Assembly (NCBI GenBank): GCA_003216465.1
Contig: QCIU01000005.1
Location: 62,001-126,000 of the forward strand
Source: Prochlorococcus sp. AG-402-N10
GTDB taxonomy: Bacteria; Cyanobacteriota; Cyanobacteriia; PCC-6307; Cyanobiaceae
Reading direction: 5' to 3'
DNA length: 64,000 nucleotides
Shown: in pieces, positions 26,649 to 37,336 of the stretch
How positions within the stretch are numbered: position 1 is the first letter of the stretch
How the letters are laid out: the number at the start of each line of letters is the position of its first letter
Position numbers and translations under genes: made by a program
The notes under the pieces: generated by a model
What the model was told of the DNA's origin: nothing
Databases searched by the model: none
Seen by the model: only the letters and a program-made list of their open reading frames with translations

Positions 26649-28121
26649 TTATCCATTTAATTTTTCTGAGAGAAGTTTATTTGCAAGTTTAGGGTCTGCT
26701 TTACCTTTAGTTCTTTTCATAAGTTGACCTACAAAAAAACCAAGTAATTTAGTTTTTCCATTTTTAAATGATTCTACTTCTTTAGGATATTCAATTAAAA
26801 GTTGATCGATTATTGGCAAAATGCTTGCAGAGTCTGATATCATTGCCAAACCTTTTTCTTCGACTAAATTTTTCGGAGATGTATTTTTTTCTATTAATTC
26901 AGGTAAAATTTCTTTAGCAATTTTTCCACTGATAGTATTATTAGAAATCATATTAATCATTTCGGCAAGATTTTCAGGACTAAGTTGTAATTCACTAAAA
27001 CTAAGTTTATTTGCTTTCAAATAGCCAACAATATCACTAGTGATCCAGTTTGATGCAAGTTTTGGATCAACATTATTCGCTACTGTATCTTCAAAAAAGT
27101 TTGCCATATAAATCTCATCAGAAATTACCCTTGAATCATATGGTGATAAACCTAATTCATTGACATATTTATTTCTTTTTTTAGAAGGTAATTCAGGTAA
27201 TTCATTTAACCATTTATCTTTTTGCTCTTTTGATATCTCAATTGGTCCTAAATCAGGATCTGGGAAATACCTATAATCGCTACTCCCTTCTTTTAATCTC
27301 ATACTTTTTGTTAATTGCTTAGCTTCATCCCATAACCTAGTTTCTTGATAAATTTCTCCTCCATTTTCATAAACTTCTATTTGTCTTGCAATTTCATAAT
27401 CACAAGCCTTTTGAATAGCAGAAAATGAATTCATATTCTTTATTTCTACTTTGGTACCAAAAGGTGCATTAGGTCCTTTTCTTACAGATATATTGACATC
27501 ACATCTTAATGAACCCTCTTGCATATTGCCATCTGAGACACCAAGATATCTAACGGTTCTCCTTATTTCAGAAGCATATTCAGATGCCTCTCTACCTGTT
27601 CTAATATCAGGTTTACTAACAATCTCACAAAGTGCTATTCCAGCACGATTGTAATCAACCAATGAATATTTGGAACCAGCTAATCGGTCGCTACCGGCGT
27701 GTACTAGCTTGCCTGCATCCTCCTCCATATGAAGCCTTTCGATTCCTATTTTTTTAATATAAGTTTCTTTATTTTTTTCTGTAATTTCAACTTCTAGCCA
27801 GCCATTCTCAGCTAACGGTTCATCAAATTGAGAAATTTGATAATTTTTAGGCAGATCAGGATAAAAATATTGTTTTCTATCAAATTTACAATGCTCTGAG
27901 ACATCTAAATTCAATGCTAATGAAGTTTTAACTGCGTACTCTAAGACAGTTTCATTCAAAACAGGGAGAGTACCTGGCAAACCACATACAACAGGATCTA
28001 CATGTGTATTAGGTTCATCCCCAAAAGCTGTTGAAGCAGATGTAAATATTTTACTTTTAGTATTAAGCTGTACATGAGTTTCCAATCCAATCACAGCTTC
28101 CCAAGATTCAAATTTTTTCAT
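26649..28121 (-). CDS. gatB: Aspartyl/glutamyl-tRNA amidotransferase subunit B
   Basis: 490 aa. The N-terminal signature WEAVIGLETHVQLNTKSKIF, then YFYPDLPKNYQISQFD, and the YRYFPDPDLGP motif of GatB. A C-terminal helical tail domain follows from about residue 330. GatCAB converts Glu-tRNA(Gln) (and Asp-tRNA(Asn)) to Gln- and Asn-tRNA; gatA and gatC are not in the window. Confidence 0.97.
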   Translation of the reverse strand: MKKFESWEAVIGLETHVQLNTKSKIFTSASTAFGDEPNTHVDPVVCGLPGTLPVLNETVLEYAVKTSLALNLDVSEHCKFDRKQYFYPDLPKNYQISQFDEPLAENGWLEVEITEKNKETYIKKIGIERLHMEEDAGKLVHAGSDRLAGSKYSLVDYNRAGIALCEIVSKPDIRTGREASEYASEIRRTVRYLGVSDGNMQEGSLRCDVNISVRKGPNAPFGTKVEIKNMNSFSAIQKACDYEIARQIEVYENGGEIYQETRLWDEAKQLTKSMRLKEGSSDYRYFPDPDLGPIEISKEQKDKWLNELPELPSKKRNKYVNELGLSPYDSRVISDEIYMANFFEDTVANNVDPKLASNWITSDIVGYLKANKLSFSELQLSPENLAEMINMISNNTISGKIAKEILPELIEKNTSPKNLVEEKGLAMISDSASILPIIDQLLIEYPKEVESFKNGKTKLLGFFVGQLMKRTKGKADPKLANKLLSEKLNG

Positions 28122-28201
28122 TATAAAATGTTCCTTCCTTAATATTATTGAATATAAAGTAAAAGAGGATCAAATCATATGTAAATTATAAAAATAATTA
28201 A

Positions 28202-29311
28202 ATGACTGAAAACACAAAAAATTCAATTTTAATTATTGGCGGTGGACTAATAGGATTATCTATTGCGTATAAATTCGCAAAAAATAATTTCAAAGTTACA
28301 GTTTTAAGCAAGAACAGAGGAGAATCTGCTGGTTTTGTAGCTGCAGGAATGTTAGCTGCTCATGCTGAAGGACTTCAAAATGAATTACTACAATTTGGGC
28401 AACAAAGTCAAAAATTAATTCCTAAATGGATTAAAAATATTGAAAAAGATAGTGGAATTGAGTGCGGCTTAAGGAAATGTGGAATAATAGTACCTTTTAA
28501 AAATATAAAGGAAATTGAGGAATTCCCAACTTATAAATATGGTAAATATCTAAATCAAAAAGAACTTAATAAAGAGATTCATGGGATAAATTCGATTTGG
28601 GAACATGGATTAGTTTTTGAACAAGATGGCCAGATAGATAATAGAAGAAGACTGATGCGTGCACTTGAAAAAGCATGCTCTTTGCATGGCGTGAAATTTC
28701 ATGAAGGATCAGAAGTTAAAGATTTAAGAATAGAAAATAACAAAATTGTTGGTGCAAAAGTGCTTATTGCGACAGGGGAACTAAAAGAAATTGATTGTGA
28801 AAAATCAATATTATGCAGCGGTGCTTGGAGTAAAAAAATTTTAAATAAAATTCCAGTCTTTCCCGTAAAAGGACAAATGCTATCAATACAAGGTCCTGCA
28901 AATTTTCTTAAAAGAGTTCTTTTTGGTACAACGACCTACTTAGTCCCTCGTGATGACGGACTAATAGTAGTAGGGGCAACGGTTGAAAAAGATGCAGAAT
29001 TTGATCAAGGCAATACTCCTAATGGGATCAGTCATCTGCAAGAGGGTATTCGATTATTATTACCTGAAGCGTTGAGTTGGCCACAAATGGAGCATTGGTG
29101 GGGATTTAGACCTTGTACTCCAGACTTAAAGCCAATCATAGGTAAATGTGAAGTTGAAAATCTTTTTCTAGCTACTGGACACTACAGAAATGGAGTTTTA
29201 TTCTCTGCAATAACGAGTGATATTATTTTCAAATTAATTCAAGATAAAACTCTACAAGACATTGAAATAAGCTTTTTAGAAAAATTTAGTTTGAATAGAT
29301 TTAAGATATAA
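28202..29311 (+). CDS. thiO: Glycine oxidase ThiO-like FAD-dependent oxidoreductase
   Basis: 369 aa with the dinucleotide-binding motif IIGGGLIGLSIAYKFAK at the N-terminus, PVKGQMLSI, and a C-terminal WWGFRPCTPDLKPIIG / GHYRNGVLFSAIT motif as in ThiO. It oxidises glycine to the imine used for the thiazole of thiamine. Its stop lies 4 nt from the convergent ndk. Related D-amino-acid oxidases share the fold, so substrate assignment is by family. Confidence 0.88.
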   Translation: MTENTKNSILIIGGGLIGLSIAYKFAKNNFKVTVLSKNRGESAGFVAAGMLAAHAEGLQNELLQFGQQSQKLIPKWIKNIEKDSGIECGLRKCGIIVPFKNIKEIEEFPTYKYGKYLNQKELNKEIHGINSIWEHGLVFEQDGQIDNRRRLMRALEKACSLHGVKFHEGSEVKDLRIENNKIVGAKVLIATGELKEIDCEKSILCSGAWSKKILNKIPVFPVKGQMLSIQGPANFLKRVLFGTTTYLVPRDDGLIVVGATVEKDAEFDQGNTPNGISHLQEGIRLLLPEALSWPQMEHWWGFRPCTPDLKPIIGKCEVENLFLATGHYRNGVLFSAITSDIIFKLIQDKTLQDIEISFLEKFSLNRFKI

Positions 29312-29315
29312 ATTT

Positions 29316-29774
29316 TTAGTTTTCAGAACGCCATTTTGAATCAGAAGGCTCCCATTCACATAACTCATCTTGATTAAACCATAAATTAATTTCAAATTTT
29401 GAAGTTTCTTCTCCGTCAGAACCATGAATTATATTCCTACCAATATCTACAGCTAGATCTCCTCTTATAGTGCCAGGTTCTGCATCAAGAGGTTTTGTAG
29501 CACCTATTAATTTTCGAGCACTTAAAATAACTCCTTCACCTTCCCATACCATTGCCACAACAGGACCACTTGAAATAAAATCTACTAAATCACTAAAAAA
29601 AGGTCTCTCTTTATGGACACCATAGTGATCTTGAGCAAGTTGTTTTGATGGAATTAATTGTTTTAGAGCTACTAATTTAAATCCTTTTTTTTCAAATCTA
29701 CCGACAATTTCAGCAACATATCCTCTTTGAACGCCGTCTGGTTTAATTGCAATAAAGGTTCTCTCTTGGGTCAT
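29316..29774 (-). CDS. ndk: Nucleoside diphosphate kinase
   Basis: 152 aa, standard size. N-terminal [15 protein letters not shown] and the catalytic histidine in [16 protein letters not shown]. Balances nucleoside triphosphate pools by ping-pong phosphate transfer through the histidine. Confidence 0.97.
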   Translation of the reverse strand: MTQERTFIAIKPDGVQRGYVAEIVGRFEKKGFKLVALKQLIPSKQLAQDHYGVHKERPFFSDLVDFISSGPVVAMVWEGEGVILSARKLIGATKPLDAEPGTIRGDLAVDIGRNIIHGSDGEETSKFEINLWFNQDELCEWEPSDSKWRSEN

Positions 29775-29896
29775 TTAATTTGTAATCACTCTATGTATAT
29801 TCATCTTTTAGGTGGTAACTTGGCAAGTAATCATTAAAATAAAAGATATTGTTTTGAGTTATTTTCAAAAACATTTATTAATTACTAAGGCATAAA

Positions 29897-31843
29897 TTGA
29901 ACAATTTTGAGCCAGAAAAATTAAATAAAAATTGGACTATCGAAGATAGTATTTCGACTTACAAAATCGACAAGTGGGGTGATCAATATTTTTCTATAAA
30001 TTCAAATGGAAATATCTCAATCACTCCAGAAAAAAAATCAGCAAAAATTATTGATCTTTTTAAGCTTGTCGAAGAACTTAAAAGTAGAGAAATTAATACG
30101 CCATTAATTATAAGATTTAACGATATCTTGAAAGATCGTATAAACGAACTACATGAAGCATTTTCAAAAGCAATTAAAAATTACGAATATAAGAATAATT
30201 ATCAAGGAGTTTTTCCAGTAAAATGCAATCAGCAGAAGAACGTTCTAGAAAAGATATTAGAGTTTGGAGAACCATGGAATTTTGGTTTAGAAGTGGGCAG
30301 CAAATCAGAATTATTAATTGGCCTTTCTCTTCTTGAAAACCAAAACTCTTTGTTAATTTGCAATGGATATAAAGACGCAAAATATATTGAAGTTGCTACT
30401 TTAGCCAGAAAACTAGGCAAAAATCCAATAATAGTTATTGAGCAGAAAGATGAGGTAAAAAGAATTATTGAAGCAGTTAAAAACCTTAAAGCAAAACCAT
30501 TGTTAGGAATAAGAGCAAAGTTATCAAGTAAAAGTAGTGGAAGGTGGAGCAAATCTGTTGGAGATAATTCCAAATTTGGGTTATCAATTCCAGAAATTAT
30601 GTCAACGATAAAAGAACTTACAGAAGCAAACCTATTAAATGAAGTGAAACTACTTCATTTTCACATAGGTAGTCAAATAAGTGATATAGCTGTGATTAAA
30701 GACTCATTACAAGAAGCAAGTCAAATATATGTTGAATTATGCAAACTAGGTGCCCCTATGAAATATATAGATGTTGGTGGAGGATTAGGAATAGATTTCG
30801 ATGGAACGAAAACTTCTTCCAATACATCTACAAATTATTCTCTTCAAAATTATGCTAACGATGTAATTGCAACAATAAAAGATTCATGCCAGGTCAACAA
30901 CATAGATCATCCAACCGTAATCTCAGAAAGCGGTAGAGCAATTATCAGTCATTGTTCAGTTTTAATCTTTAATGTTTTAGGTACAAGTCATGTAAGCTCA
31001 GAAATTAAAATATCTGATGAAAAACCCAAATCATTAATAATTGCAAATCTAATTGAAACTTTCTATCAACTAAAAAAACTTACGAAGAAGAAGGTAAATT
31101 TATCTGAAGTAATAGAACTATGGAACGATGCAAAAAAGTTTAAAGAAGATTGTCTAGTCGCTTTTAGATTAGGATTTTTAAATTTAAAAGAACGAGCACA
31201 AGCAGAAGAGCTTACCTGGGCTTGTGCAAAAGAGATTGCTAATAATCTAGATAGTGATGAAATAATTCATCCAGATTTATTGGAGATCACAGAAACACTC
31301 GCATCAACTTATTATGCAAATTTATCTATCTTTAAGTCTATTCCTGATAGCTGGGCAATAAATCAGATTTTTCCAATAATTCCAATACATAGGCACTTAG
31401 AAGAGCCATTCTGCAAAGGCAACTTTGCAGATTTAACTTGTGATTCAGATGGGAAATTAAATAGTTTTATTGATAATGGGAAAATCAAATCTCTTTTAAA
31501 TTTACATGAACCAGAGCAAAACAAAGATTATTTAATAGGAATTTTTATGGCAGGAGCATATCAAGAAGCATTAGGAAACTTCCATAATTTATTTGGTAAC
31601 ACAAATGTTATTCATATTGATATAAATCAAGATAATTCTTATAAAGTCAAAAATATTATTAAAGAAAATAGTAAATCTGAAATTTTAGAATTGCTAGATT
31701 ACAGTTCAAAAACTCTAGTTGAATCAATAAGAATTAATACTGAAGCTGCTATTGATCAAAAGCATTTGACAATTAAAGAAGCAAGAAAATTAATTGACCA
31801 AATCGAAACAAGTCTTAGAAAAAGCAGTTATTTATCGGAATAA
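29897..31843 (+). CDS. speA: Biosynthetic arginine decarboxylase
   Basis: A 648-aa PLP enzyme of alanine-racemase fold (group IV decarboxylase) making agmatine for polyamines. The PLP lysine is in [21 protein letters not shown] and [11 protein letters not shown] follow, and a C-terminal [11 protein letters not shown] motif is present. The start is TTG. It overlaps the convergent alaS by 16 nt. Confidence 0.95.
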   Translation: MNNFEPEKLNKNWTIEDSISTYKIDKWGDQYFSINSNGNISITPEKKSAKIIDLFKLVEELKSREINTPLIIRFNDILKDRINELHEAFSKAIKNYEYKNNYQGVFPVKCNQQKNVLEKILEFGEPWNFGLEVGSKSELLIGLSLLENQNSLLICNGYKDAKYIEVATLARKLGKNPIIVIEQKDEVKRIIEAVKNLKAKPLLGIRAKLSSKSSGRWSKSVGDNSKFGLSIPEIMSTIKELTEANLLNEVKLLHFHIGSQISDIAVIKDSLQEASQIYVELCKLGAPMKYIDVGGGLGIDFDGTKTSSNTSTNYSLQNYANDVIATIKDSCQVNNIDHPTVISESGRAIISHCSVLIFNVLGTSHVSSEIKISDEKPKSLIIANLIETFYQLKKLTKKKVNLSEVIELWNDAKKFKEDCLVAFRLGFLNLKERAQAEELTWACAKEIANNLDSDEIIHPDLLEITETLASTYYANLSIFKSIPDSWAINQIFPIIPIHRHLEEPFCKGNFADLTCDSDGKLNSFIDNGKIKSLLNLHEPEQNKDYLIGIFMAGAYQEALGNFHNLFGNTNVIHIDINQDNSYKVKNIIKENSKSEILELLDYSSKTLVESIRINTEAAIDQKHLTIKEARKLIDQIETSLRKSSYLSE

Positions 31844-34488
31844 CTTTTTAGCTTTTTAAACAAATCATTTCTTGCATATTCCAATGCTAAATTTAATTTA
31901 TCAATATCCTTAGCACCTGCCTGAGCAAAATTAGGTTTTCCTCCTCCCCCTCCAGAACAAATCTTGGCAATATCATTAATTAATTTCCCGGCATGAAAGC
32001 CTATTTTTACTATGGCATCTCCAAAAGAGACCACAAATAACAACTTTTTATTCTCTAGATTCGGTATTCCTCCAAGAATAACTAAGGATTTATCACCCAA
32101 TTTAGAAGTTAAGTTTAATGCTGCTGATTGAAGTGAATTACCATCTAGGCCATCAATATGACTTACTAAAATTGAAAAAGAACCAACTTTTTCTGCAGAA
32201 GAAATAAGGGAAGAATATTTATAATACGCAATTTCATCTTTCATTTTTTGTATCTCTCTATTCTTATTTATAAGTTCCGATTGCAAATAATTAACCCTAT
32301 CAAAGAGTTGATTAGGATTTGCTTTTAACAAATCACTAAGTTCATTTACTAAAGAATTTCTATCAGTAAAGTAATCAAAAGCTGATTGACCTGATAACGC
32401 TTCGATTCTTCTCACACCAGCTGAGATTCCTTCTTCACTAATTATTTTAAAACAACCTAATTCAGATGTACTTTTTACATGAGTTCCTCCACATAGTTCC
32501 ATCGAAACACCTGGTACATCTACAACTCTTACTTCATCATCATATTTTTCTCCAAACATAGCTACTGCCCCTTTTTCAAGAGCCTCACTCTTAGCCATAT
32601 TTTTTGTGGCAAGGAAATAGTTTTCCGTAATCCAAGAATTTACTAAAGTCTCAACTTTAGAAATTTGATCTTTAGAAATTGGTTGAGAAGAATTGAAGTC
32701 AAATCGTAATTTATTAAAGGCGACTAATGAACCTTTTTGTCCTACGCTTTTATTAACAACTGTTTTAAGAGCAGCTTGCAACAGGTGTGTAGCGGTATGA
32801 TTTGCTGCCGCCTTTGCTCTATTAGAAGCATTAACTTTAGTTTGAACCTTTTTCCCACAAGTTACTATTCCTTTTTTCACTACTCCATAATGTAGAAAAA
32901 CATTTTTCTTTCGTACGACATTTTCAATAATCACCTCTAGATCAGTTGAAAATATCGTTCCAATATCACCAACTTGACCACCAGATTCACCATAGAAAGA
33001 AGTCTGATCGAGAACAATTAGAATTTTCTGGCCTTCAATTGCTTCCTGAACCAAGGTAGATTCCAAAAATATACCCTTTATTTCTGCTTCTGAATCGAGT
33101 GAATCATAACCTGTAAAAACAGTTTTATTGAATAAGTCTATTTCCCGTTCTAATGAACCCTTGAGTGTCAAATCGATATTATTTGAAGCAGCTTTGGCTC
33201 TCTCTTTTTGTGCATTCATTTCTTTCTCAAATCCCTTTACATCTACCCCAATATTATTTTCCTTAGCAATTTCTTCTGTAAGTTCTAAAGGAAAGCCATA
33301 AGTATCATAAAGTTCAAAAGCTTTATAGCCAGTAATTAATTGCTCCCCTGAAGAAACTAATTCATCTAGTAATTTCTCTCCTCTATCAAGAGTTTCTCTA
33401 AATCTTACTTCTTCAATTTTTATCTCAGTCAATATTGAATCAATATTATTTTTTAAATCTTGATAATTTTCTTGCATTAATTTAATCCCTATTTTTGCAA
33501 TTTCAGACAAAAACTGATTTTTTATACCTAGTAATCTTCCATGTCTAACCATTCTTCTAATTAGTCTTCTGAGTACGTATCCCCTCCCAAGATTGCTTGC
33601 TAATACACCATCAGAAATGAGATGTATAACTGCTCTTGTATGATCTCCAATGATTTTTAAAGAAATTTTGGTTTTTTCATCTGCAGAAAAATAATCTATA
33701 TTTGAAATCTCTGAAGCCCTTTGAATAATTGGAAAAATCAAATCTGTCTCGTAATTATTTTTCTTCTTTTGCAATATTTGAGCCATTCTCTCAAGACCCA
33801 TTCCAGTATCAATATTTTTATTTTTTAAATCTGACAATTTACCATCAGATTCACGATTATATTGCATAAATACAAGATTATAAAATTCAATAAAACGATT
33901 ACCATCCTCTAAATCAATATTTTGAAGGCCTTTTTCAGGATTAAAATCATAATAGAGTTCTGAACATGGGCCACATGGGCCAGTTTTACCTGAAGACCAA
34001 AAATTATCTTTTTCATCAAGTTTTATTATCCTTTCTGGAAGAATCCCAATTTCTTCCTTCCAAATCTTTTCCGATTCATCATCTTCATGAAAGACACTTA
34101 CTATAATATTCTCTTCAGAAAGTCCATAAACTTTAGTAACTAATTCCCAAGCCCACTCAATTGCCTCTTGCTTGAAATAGTCTCCAAAGGAAAAATTCCC
34201 AAGCATCTCAAAAAAAGTGTGATGCCGAGCAGTAACTCCAACATTTTCAATATCGTTTGTTCTTATACACTTTTGACTAGATGTAGCTCTTTTTGATGGC
34301 CTTTCTTTCAAGCCTAAAAATATAGGCTTAAAAGGAAGCATTCCCGCGATTGTAAGTAAAACCGTTGGATCATCAGGAATTAATGATGCACTTGAAATAA
34401 TTTTATGAGATTTTTCATGATAAAAATTTAAAAATGCTTTTCTAATTTCATCTCCGGTAATTATTTTGTTAATTAGTTGAGATGTCAT
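31828..34488 (-). CDS. alaS: Alanyl-tRNA synthetase
   Basis: 886 aa, full length. The class II catalytic core is at the N-terminus ([19 protein letters not shown] and [16 protein letters not shown]). The editing domain carries the zinc-site [14 protein letters not shown] and CGGTHV. A coiled segment and a glycine-rich C-terminal domain ([15 protein letters not shown]) follow. It convergently overlaps speA by 16 nt. Confidence 0.98.
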   Translation of the reverse strand: MTSQLINKIITGDEIRKAFLNFYHEKSHKIISSASLIPDDPTVLLTIAGMLPFKPIFLGLKERPSKRATSSQKCIRTNDIENVGVTARHHTFFEMLGNFSFGDYFKQEAIEWAWELVTKVYGLSEENIIVSVFHEDDESEKIWKEEIGILPERIIKLDEKDNFWSSGKTGPCGPCSELYYDFNPEKGLQNIDLEDGNRFIEFYNLVFMQYNRESDGKLSDLKNKNIDTGMGLERMAQILQKKKNNYETDLIFPIIQRASEISNIDYFSADEKTKISLKIIGDHTRAVIHLISDGVLASNLGRGYVLRRLIRRMVRHGRLLGIKNQFLSEIAKIGIKLMQENYQDLKNNIDSILTEIKIEEVRFRETLDRGEKLLDELVSSGEQLITGYKAFELYDTYGFPLELTEEIAKENNIGVDVKGFEKEMNAQKERAKAASNNIDLTLKGSLEREIDLFNKTVFTGYDSLDSEAEIKGIFLESTLVQEAIEGQKILIVLDQTSFYGESGGQVGDIGTIFSTDLEVIIENVVRKKNVFLHYGVVKKGIVTCGKKVQTKVNASNRAKAAANHTATHLLQAALKTVVNKSVGQKGSLVAFNKLRFDFNSSQPISKDQISKVETLVNSWITENYFLATKNMAKSEALEKGAVAMFGEKYDDEVRVVDVPGVSMELCGGTHVKSTSELGCFKIISEEGISAGVRRIEALSGQSAFDYFTDRNSLVNELSDLLKANPNQLFDRVNYLQSELINKNREIQKMKDEIAYYKYSSLISSAEKVGSFSILVSHIDGLDGNSLQSAALNLTSKLGDKSLVILGGIPNLENKKLLFVVSFGDAIVKIGFHAGKLINDIAKICSGGGGGKPNFAQAGAKDIDKLNLALEYARNDLFKKLKSYSDK

Positions 34489-34607
34489 GTATCAAGAATA
34501 AAAATAGTGAAAATAAAAAAAGAGTGTAGTTTCGGTAATTCCACAAAAACGATCACGCGGATTTATATTCTATATAACTAAAGTTAATTTATAAAGCGAA
34601 TTAATCT

Positions 34608-36383
34608 ATGATAGCCTCTGCGCAAACAAGTAATTCAAAATTGGCACAAATTGATAATAGGTTGTCAGTTCAAACTCAAATATTTGCTGAAGATTCCTGT
34701 GCTATTAGATCCTTAGATTGGGATCGTAGTAGATTTGATATTGAGTTTGGTTTAAGAAATGGAACTACTTATAATAGTTTTATTATAAAAGGTCAAAAAC
34801 AGGCAATAATTGATACTAGTCACGCAAAATTCGGAAAGATATGGTTTGAAGAATTAATTAAAGAAATTGATCCCCAGGAAATTGATTATCTAATTACAAG
34901 TCATACAGAACCTGATCACTCTGGCTTAATAGGAAATCTTTTAGAATTAAATCAAAATATTACTGTTGTTGGTTCCAAATTAGCACTCAAATTTATAGAA
35001 GACCAAATACATGTTCCTTTCAAACGTCTCGAAGTCAAAAGTGGAGAGTTTTTAGATCTTGGAACCAATCCTAGTAGTGGATTAAACCATAATATTGAAT
35101 TTATAAGCGCACCAAATTTACATTGGCCAGATACAATTTTTTCTTATGATCACGGGACTAGTGTTCTATATACATGTGATGCCTTTGGGCTTCATTATTG
35201 TTCTGAAGAATTTTTTGATTCTGATCAGAAAGAAATATATGATGATTTTCGTTTTTACTATGATTGTCTAATGGGTCCAAACGCAAGAAGCGTAATTCAA
35301 GCTATAAAACGCATTGATAAGTTACCTGAACTGAAAACCATAGCTGTTGGTCATGGCCCATTGCTTCAAAATCAAGTAAATTTTTGGAAAGGGAAGTATC
35401 TTGAATGGAGTAGCAATAAGAGTAAAGGAAATGAATTTGTATCCGTTTGCTATATAAGTGATTATGGATTTTGTGATCGACTAAGTCAAGCTATTTCTCA
35501 TGGCATAAGTAAGGCAGATGCACAAGTTCAATTAATTGATTTAAGATCTTCAGATTCCCAAGAGTTGGCAAGCTTAATTTCTGAATCTAAGGCAGTAGTA
35601 ATGCCAACATGGCCAGTTAATGCAGATAATGAATTAAAAGAATCTATTGGTACTCTCTTTGCAGCATTAAAACCTAAACAATTTACAGCAGTTTATGATG
35701 CATTTGGAGGGGATGATGAACCTATCGATTCATTAGCTAGTAAATTAAGAGAATTAGGACAAAAAGAAGCCTTTTCACCTTTAAGAGTTAAAAATATTCC
35801 TGATCCTATTATCTATCAACAATTTGAGGAAGCTGGCACTGACTTGGGACAATTAATTAACAAAAAGAAAAACATTGCATCAATGAAAAGTCTTGATTCA
35901 AATCTAGACAAAGCATTAGGTAGATTAAGTGGAGGGTTATACGTTGTTACAGCCAGTCAAGGCGAAGGTGCAACATTTAGGCAAAGTGCCATGGTAGCAA
36001 GTTGGGTCAGCCAAGCAAGTTTTAGCCCACCTGGTATTACAGTTGCCGTAGCAAAAGATAGAGCAATTGAATCTTATATGCAAGTTGGAGAAGGTTTTGT
36101 AATTAATATCTTGCGTGAAGATAACTATCAAAAAATGTTTAGACACTTTTTAAAAAGATTCGCACCTGGAGCAGATAGATTTGCTGATGTAGATATAGTA
36201 AGCAACATTGCAAATGGTGGGCCAGTCCTGTCTGATTCTCTTGCATTTTTAGATTGTGAAGTTAGATCCAGGTTAGAGACGCCAGATCATTGGATTATTT
36301 ACGGTATAGTTAAAAATGGGCGTGTCTCTGATTTATCCTGTAAAACAGCTGTTCATCATAGAAAAGTTGCCAACCACTATTGA
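34608..36383 (+). CDS. flv3: Flavodiiron protein, Flv3-type (canonical diiron ligands)
   Basis: 591 aa in three parts: a beta-lactamase-like diiron domain with canonical ligands in TSHTEPDHSG, a flavodoxin-like domain from about residue 280 (VSVCYISDYGFCDRLSQAI), and a C-terminal NAD(P)H:flavin reductase domain from about residue 430. With Flv1 it reduces oxygen to water downstream of photosystem I. I call it Flv3-like because its iron ligands are intact, unlike the partner at 37337. Its last codons (KVANHY-stop) seem copied at 37299-37319. Confidence 0.88.
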   Translation: MIASAQTSNSKLAQIDNRLSVQTQIFAEDSCAIRSLDWDRSRFDIEFGLRNGTTYNSFIIKGQKQAIIDTSHAKFGKIWFEELIKEIDPQEIDYLITSHTEPDHSGLIGNLLELNQNITVVGSKLALKFIEDQIHVPFKRLEVKSGEFLDLGTNPSSGLNHNIEFISAPNLHWPDTIFSYDHGTSVLYTCDAFGLHYCSEEFFDSDQKEIYDDFRFYYDCLMGPNARSVIQAIKRIDKLPELKTIAVGHGPLLQNQVNFWKGKYLEWSSNKSKGNEFVSVCYISDYGFCDRLSQAISHGISKADAQVQLIDLRSSDSQELASLISESKAVVMPTWPVNADNELKESIGTLFAALKPKQFTAVYDAFGGDDEPIDSLASKLRELGQKEAFSPLRVKNIPDPIIYQQFEEAGTDLGQLINKKKNIASMKSLDSNLDKALGRLSGGLYVVTASQGEGATFRQSAMVASWVSQASFSPPGITVAVAKDRAIESYMQVGEGFVINILREDNYQKMFRHFLKRFAPGADRFADVDIVSNIANGGPVLSDSLAFLDCEVRSRLETPDHWIIYGIVKNGRVSDLSCKTAVHHRKVANHY

Positions 36384-36506
36384 CCAGACTTTATATCTAG
36401 AATCTTGAGACTCTTTGATATGATTATTTCAAAAAAGAAATAACATATTTTAAAGTAAATTATAAAAATATAAATTATCTTTATAATTAGATTTTTTTCA
36501 TTAATA

Positions 36507-36525
36507 GTTGAAAATGAGTTGAAAA
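36507..36525. repeat. Direct-repeat pair, 11-bp period (left copy)
   Basis: GTTGAAAA at 36507 and 36518, separated by TGA. The same 19 bases recur exactly at 37254. Confidence 0.7.
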
Positions 36526-36685
36526 TTAATCACCATAATCAACCTTTATATGGATTTATTAAAGTTGTATTTAATAAAAATCATTTAATTTAGATCTTCT
36601 AAAAATTTATAAATAAGCGTTTCTTTTAATACAAAAAGTTTTTTATTAAGAATTTATATATTTTAGAAGAGTAAATTATTAAATC

Positions 36686-37096
36686 ATGAGACTAAAAACT
36701 TCAAAGATTATTTTCTTTTCAATAATTCTACTTTTTTGTGGCATTGGGCAAACTTCAGATGCTTTAAATTACTCAAATTATTTACGAATTTATGAAGATT
36801 CAAAAGAACTTTTAGCAAAAGAAGGGGGGGATAGTAAAAAGAGCTCAAGTAAGAAAAGTGGAGATAGTAAAAAGAGCTCAAGTAAGAAAAGTGGAGATAG
36901 TAAAAAGAGCTCAAGTAAGAAAAGTGGAGATAGTAAAAAGAGCTCAAGTAAGAAAAGTGGAGATAGTAAAAAGAGCTCAAATGAGAAGAAACAGTCCAAT
37001 ATTAATAAAGTGGAAAATAATCAAAACGCTATTAAAGAGGCAGCAAAAGAAAGATATGAGATATGGAAAAAAAATAAAAACAAAAATAAAATCTGA
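36686..37096 (+). CDS. Secreted Lys/Ser-rich repeat protein, 136 aa
   Basis: A signal peptide (TSKIIFFSIILLFCGIGQTSDA) leads to a mature part dominated by an 11-residue repeat GDSKKSSSKKS, four full copies plus a partial. The strongly basic low-complexity region suggests binding to polyanions or cell surface; function unknown. A run of seven G at the first repeat (KEGGDS) could slip. The antisense ORFs across it arise from the repeat. Confidence 0.72.
   Translation: MRLKTSKIIFFSIILLFCGIGQTSDALNYSNYLRIYEDSKELLAKEGGDSKKSSSKKSGDSKKSSSKKSGDSKKSSSKKSGDSKKSSSKKSGDSKKSSNEKKQSNINKVENNQNAIKEAAKERYEIWKKNKNKNKI
36827..36980 (+). repeat. 33-bp tandem coding repeat, about 4.6 copies
   Basis: The unit encodes GDSKKSSSKKS and the copies are almost identical at DNA level, suggesting recent expansion and likely copy-number variation. 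It begins in a run of seven G, rare in this AT-rich sequence. Confidence 0.85.
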
Positions 37097-37253
37097 TAAA
37101 ACTTTTCAAAATAATTTTGAAAGATTATCTACTGAAAGCAATTTTGAGAAATATATAGTCCTTTTAAAAAAAGATAGAACCAAGCAATATACTTTATGGT
37201 TATAATCAACAGATAATAAATGTTTTCCAAAGAATTAAATGTTCGGGTCGATT

Positions 37254-37272
37254 GTTGAAAATGAGTTGAAAA
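37254..37272. repeat. Direct-repeat pair, 11-bp period (right copy)
   Basis: Exact copy of the 19 bases at 36507. It ends 47 nt before the last base of the flv3-tail-like stop at 37319. Confidence 0.7.
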
Positions 37273-37298
37273 CCTTTTTCATCCCTGTGGTGGGAAAG

Positions 37299-37319
37299 AA
37301 GGTAGGTATTCACTATTAA
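37299..37319 (+). repeat. Probable copy of the flv3 3' end (KVGIHY-stop)
   Basis: Reads AAG GTA GGT ATT CAC TAT TAA against AAA GTT GCC AAC CAC TAT TGA at the end of flv3. CACTATT is exact; the upstream bases are diverged. It lies 17 nt before the flv1 ATG. Confidence 0.5.
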
Positions 37320-37336
37320 ATAATAAATCTTTGAAG

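Larger units (their letters stand above)
36384..37319. mobile_element. Candidate one-gene element between flv3 and flv1
   Basis: Starts after the flv3 stop and ends with a flv3-tail-like sequence reading K-V-G-I-H-Y-stop (flv3 ends K-V-A-N-H-Y-stop). The identical pair GTTGAAAATGAGTTGAAAA, an 8-bp repeat with 11-bp period, occurs near both ends (36507 and 37254). Cargo is one secreted Lys/Ser-rich repeat protein. The stretch 36384-36685 holds only the left repeat pair. It splits what is presumably an ancestral flv3-flv1 operon. Confidence 0.5.

Noticed and set aside
36827-36980. 33-bp repeats as a CRISPR array
   Set aside because: Units are contiguous with no spacers and stay in one reading frame.
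36708-36999. Two antisense ORFs and a second plus-strand ORF over the KKSGDS gene
   Set aside because: Their repeats are frame shadows of the 33-bp coding repeat; only the sense frame has a signal peptide.
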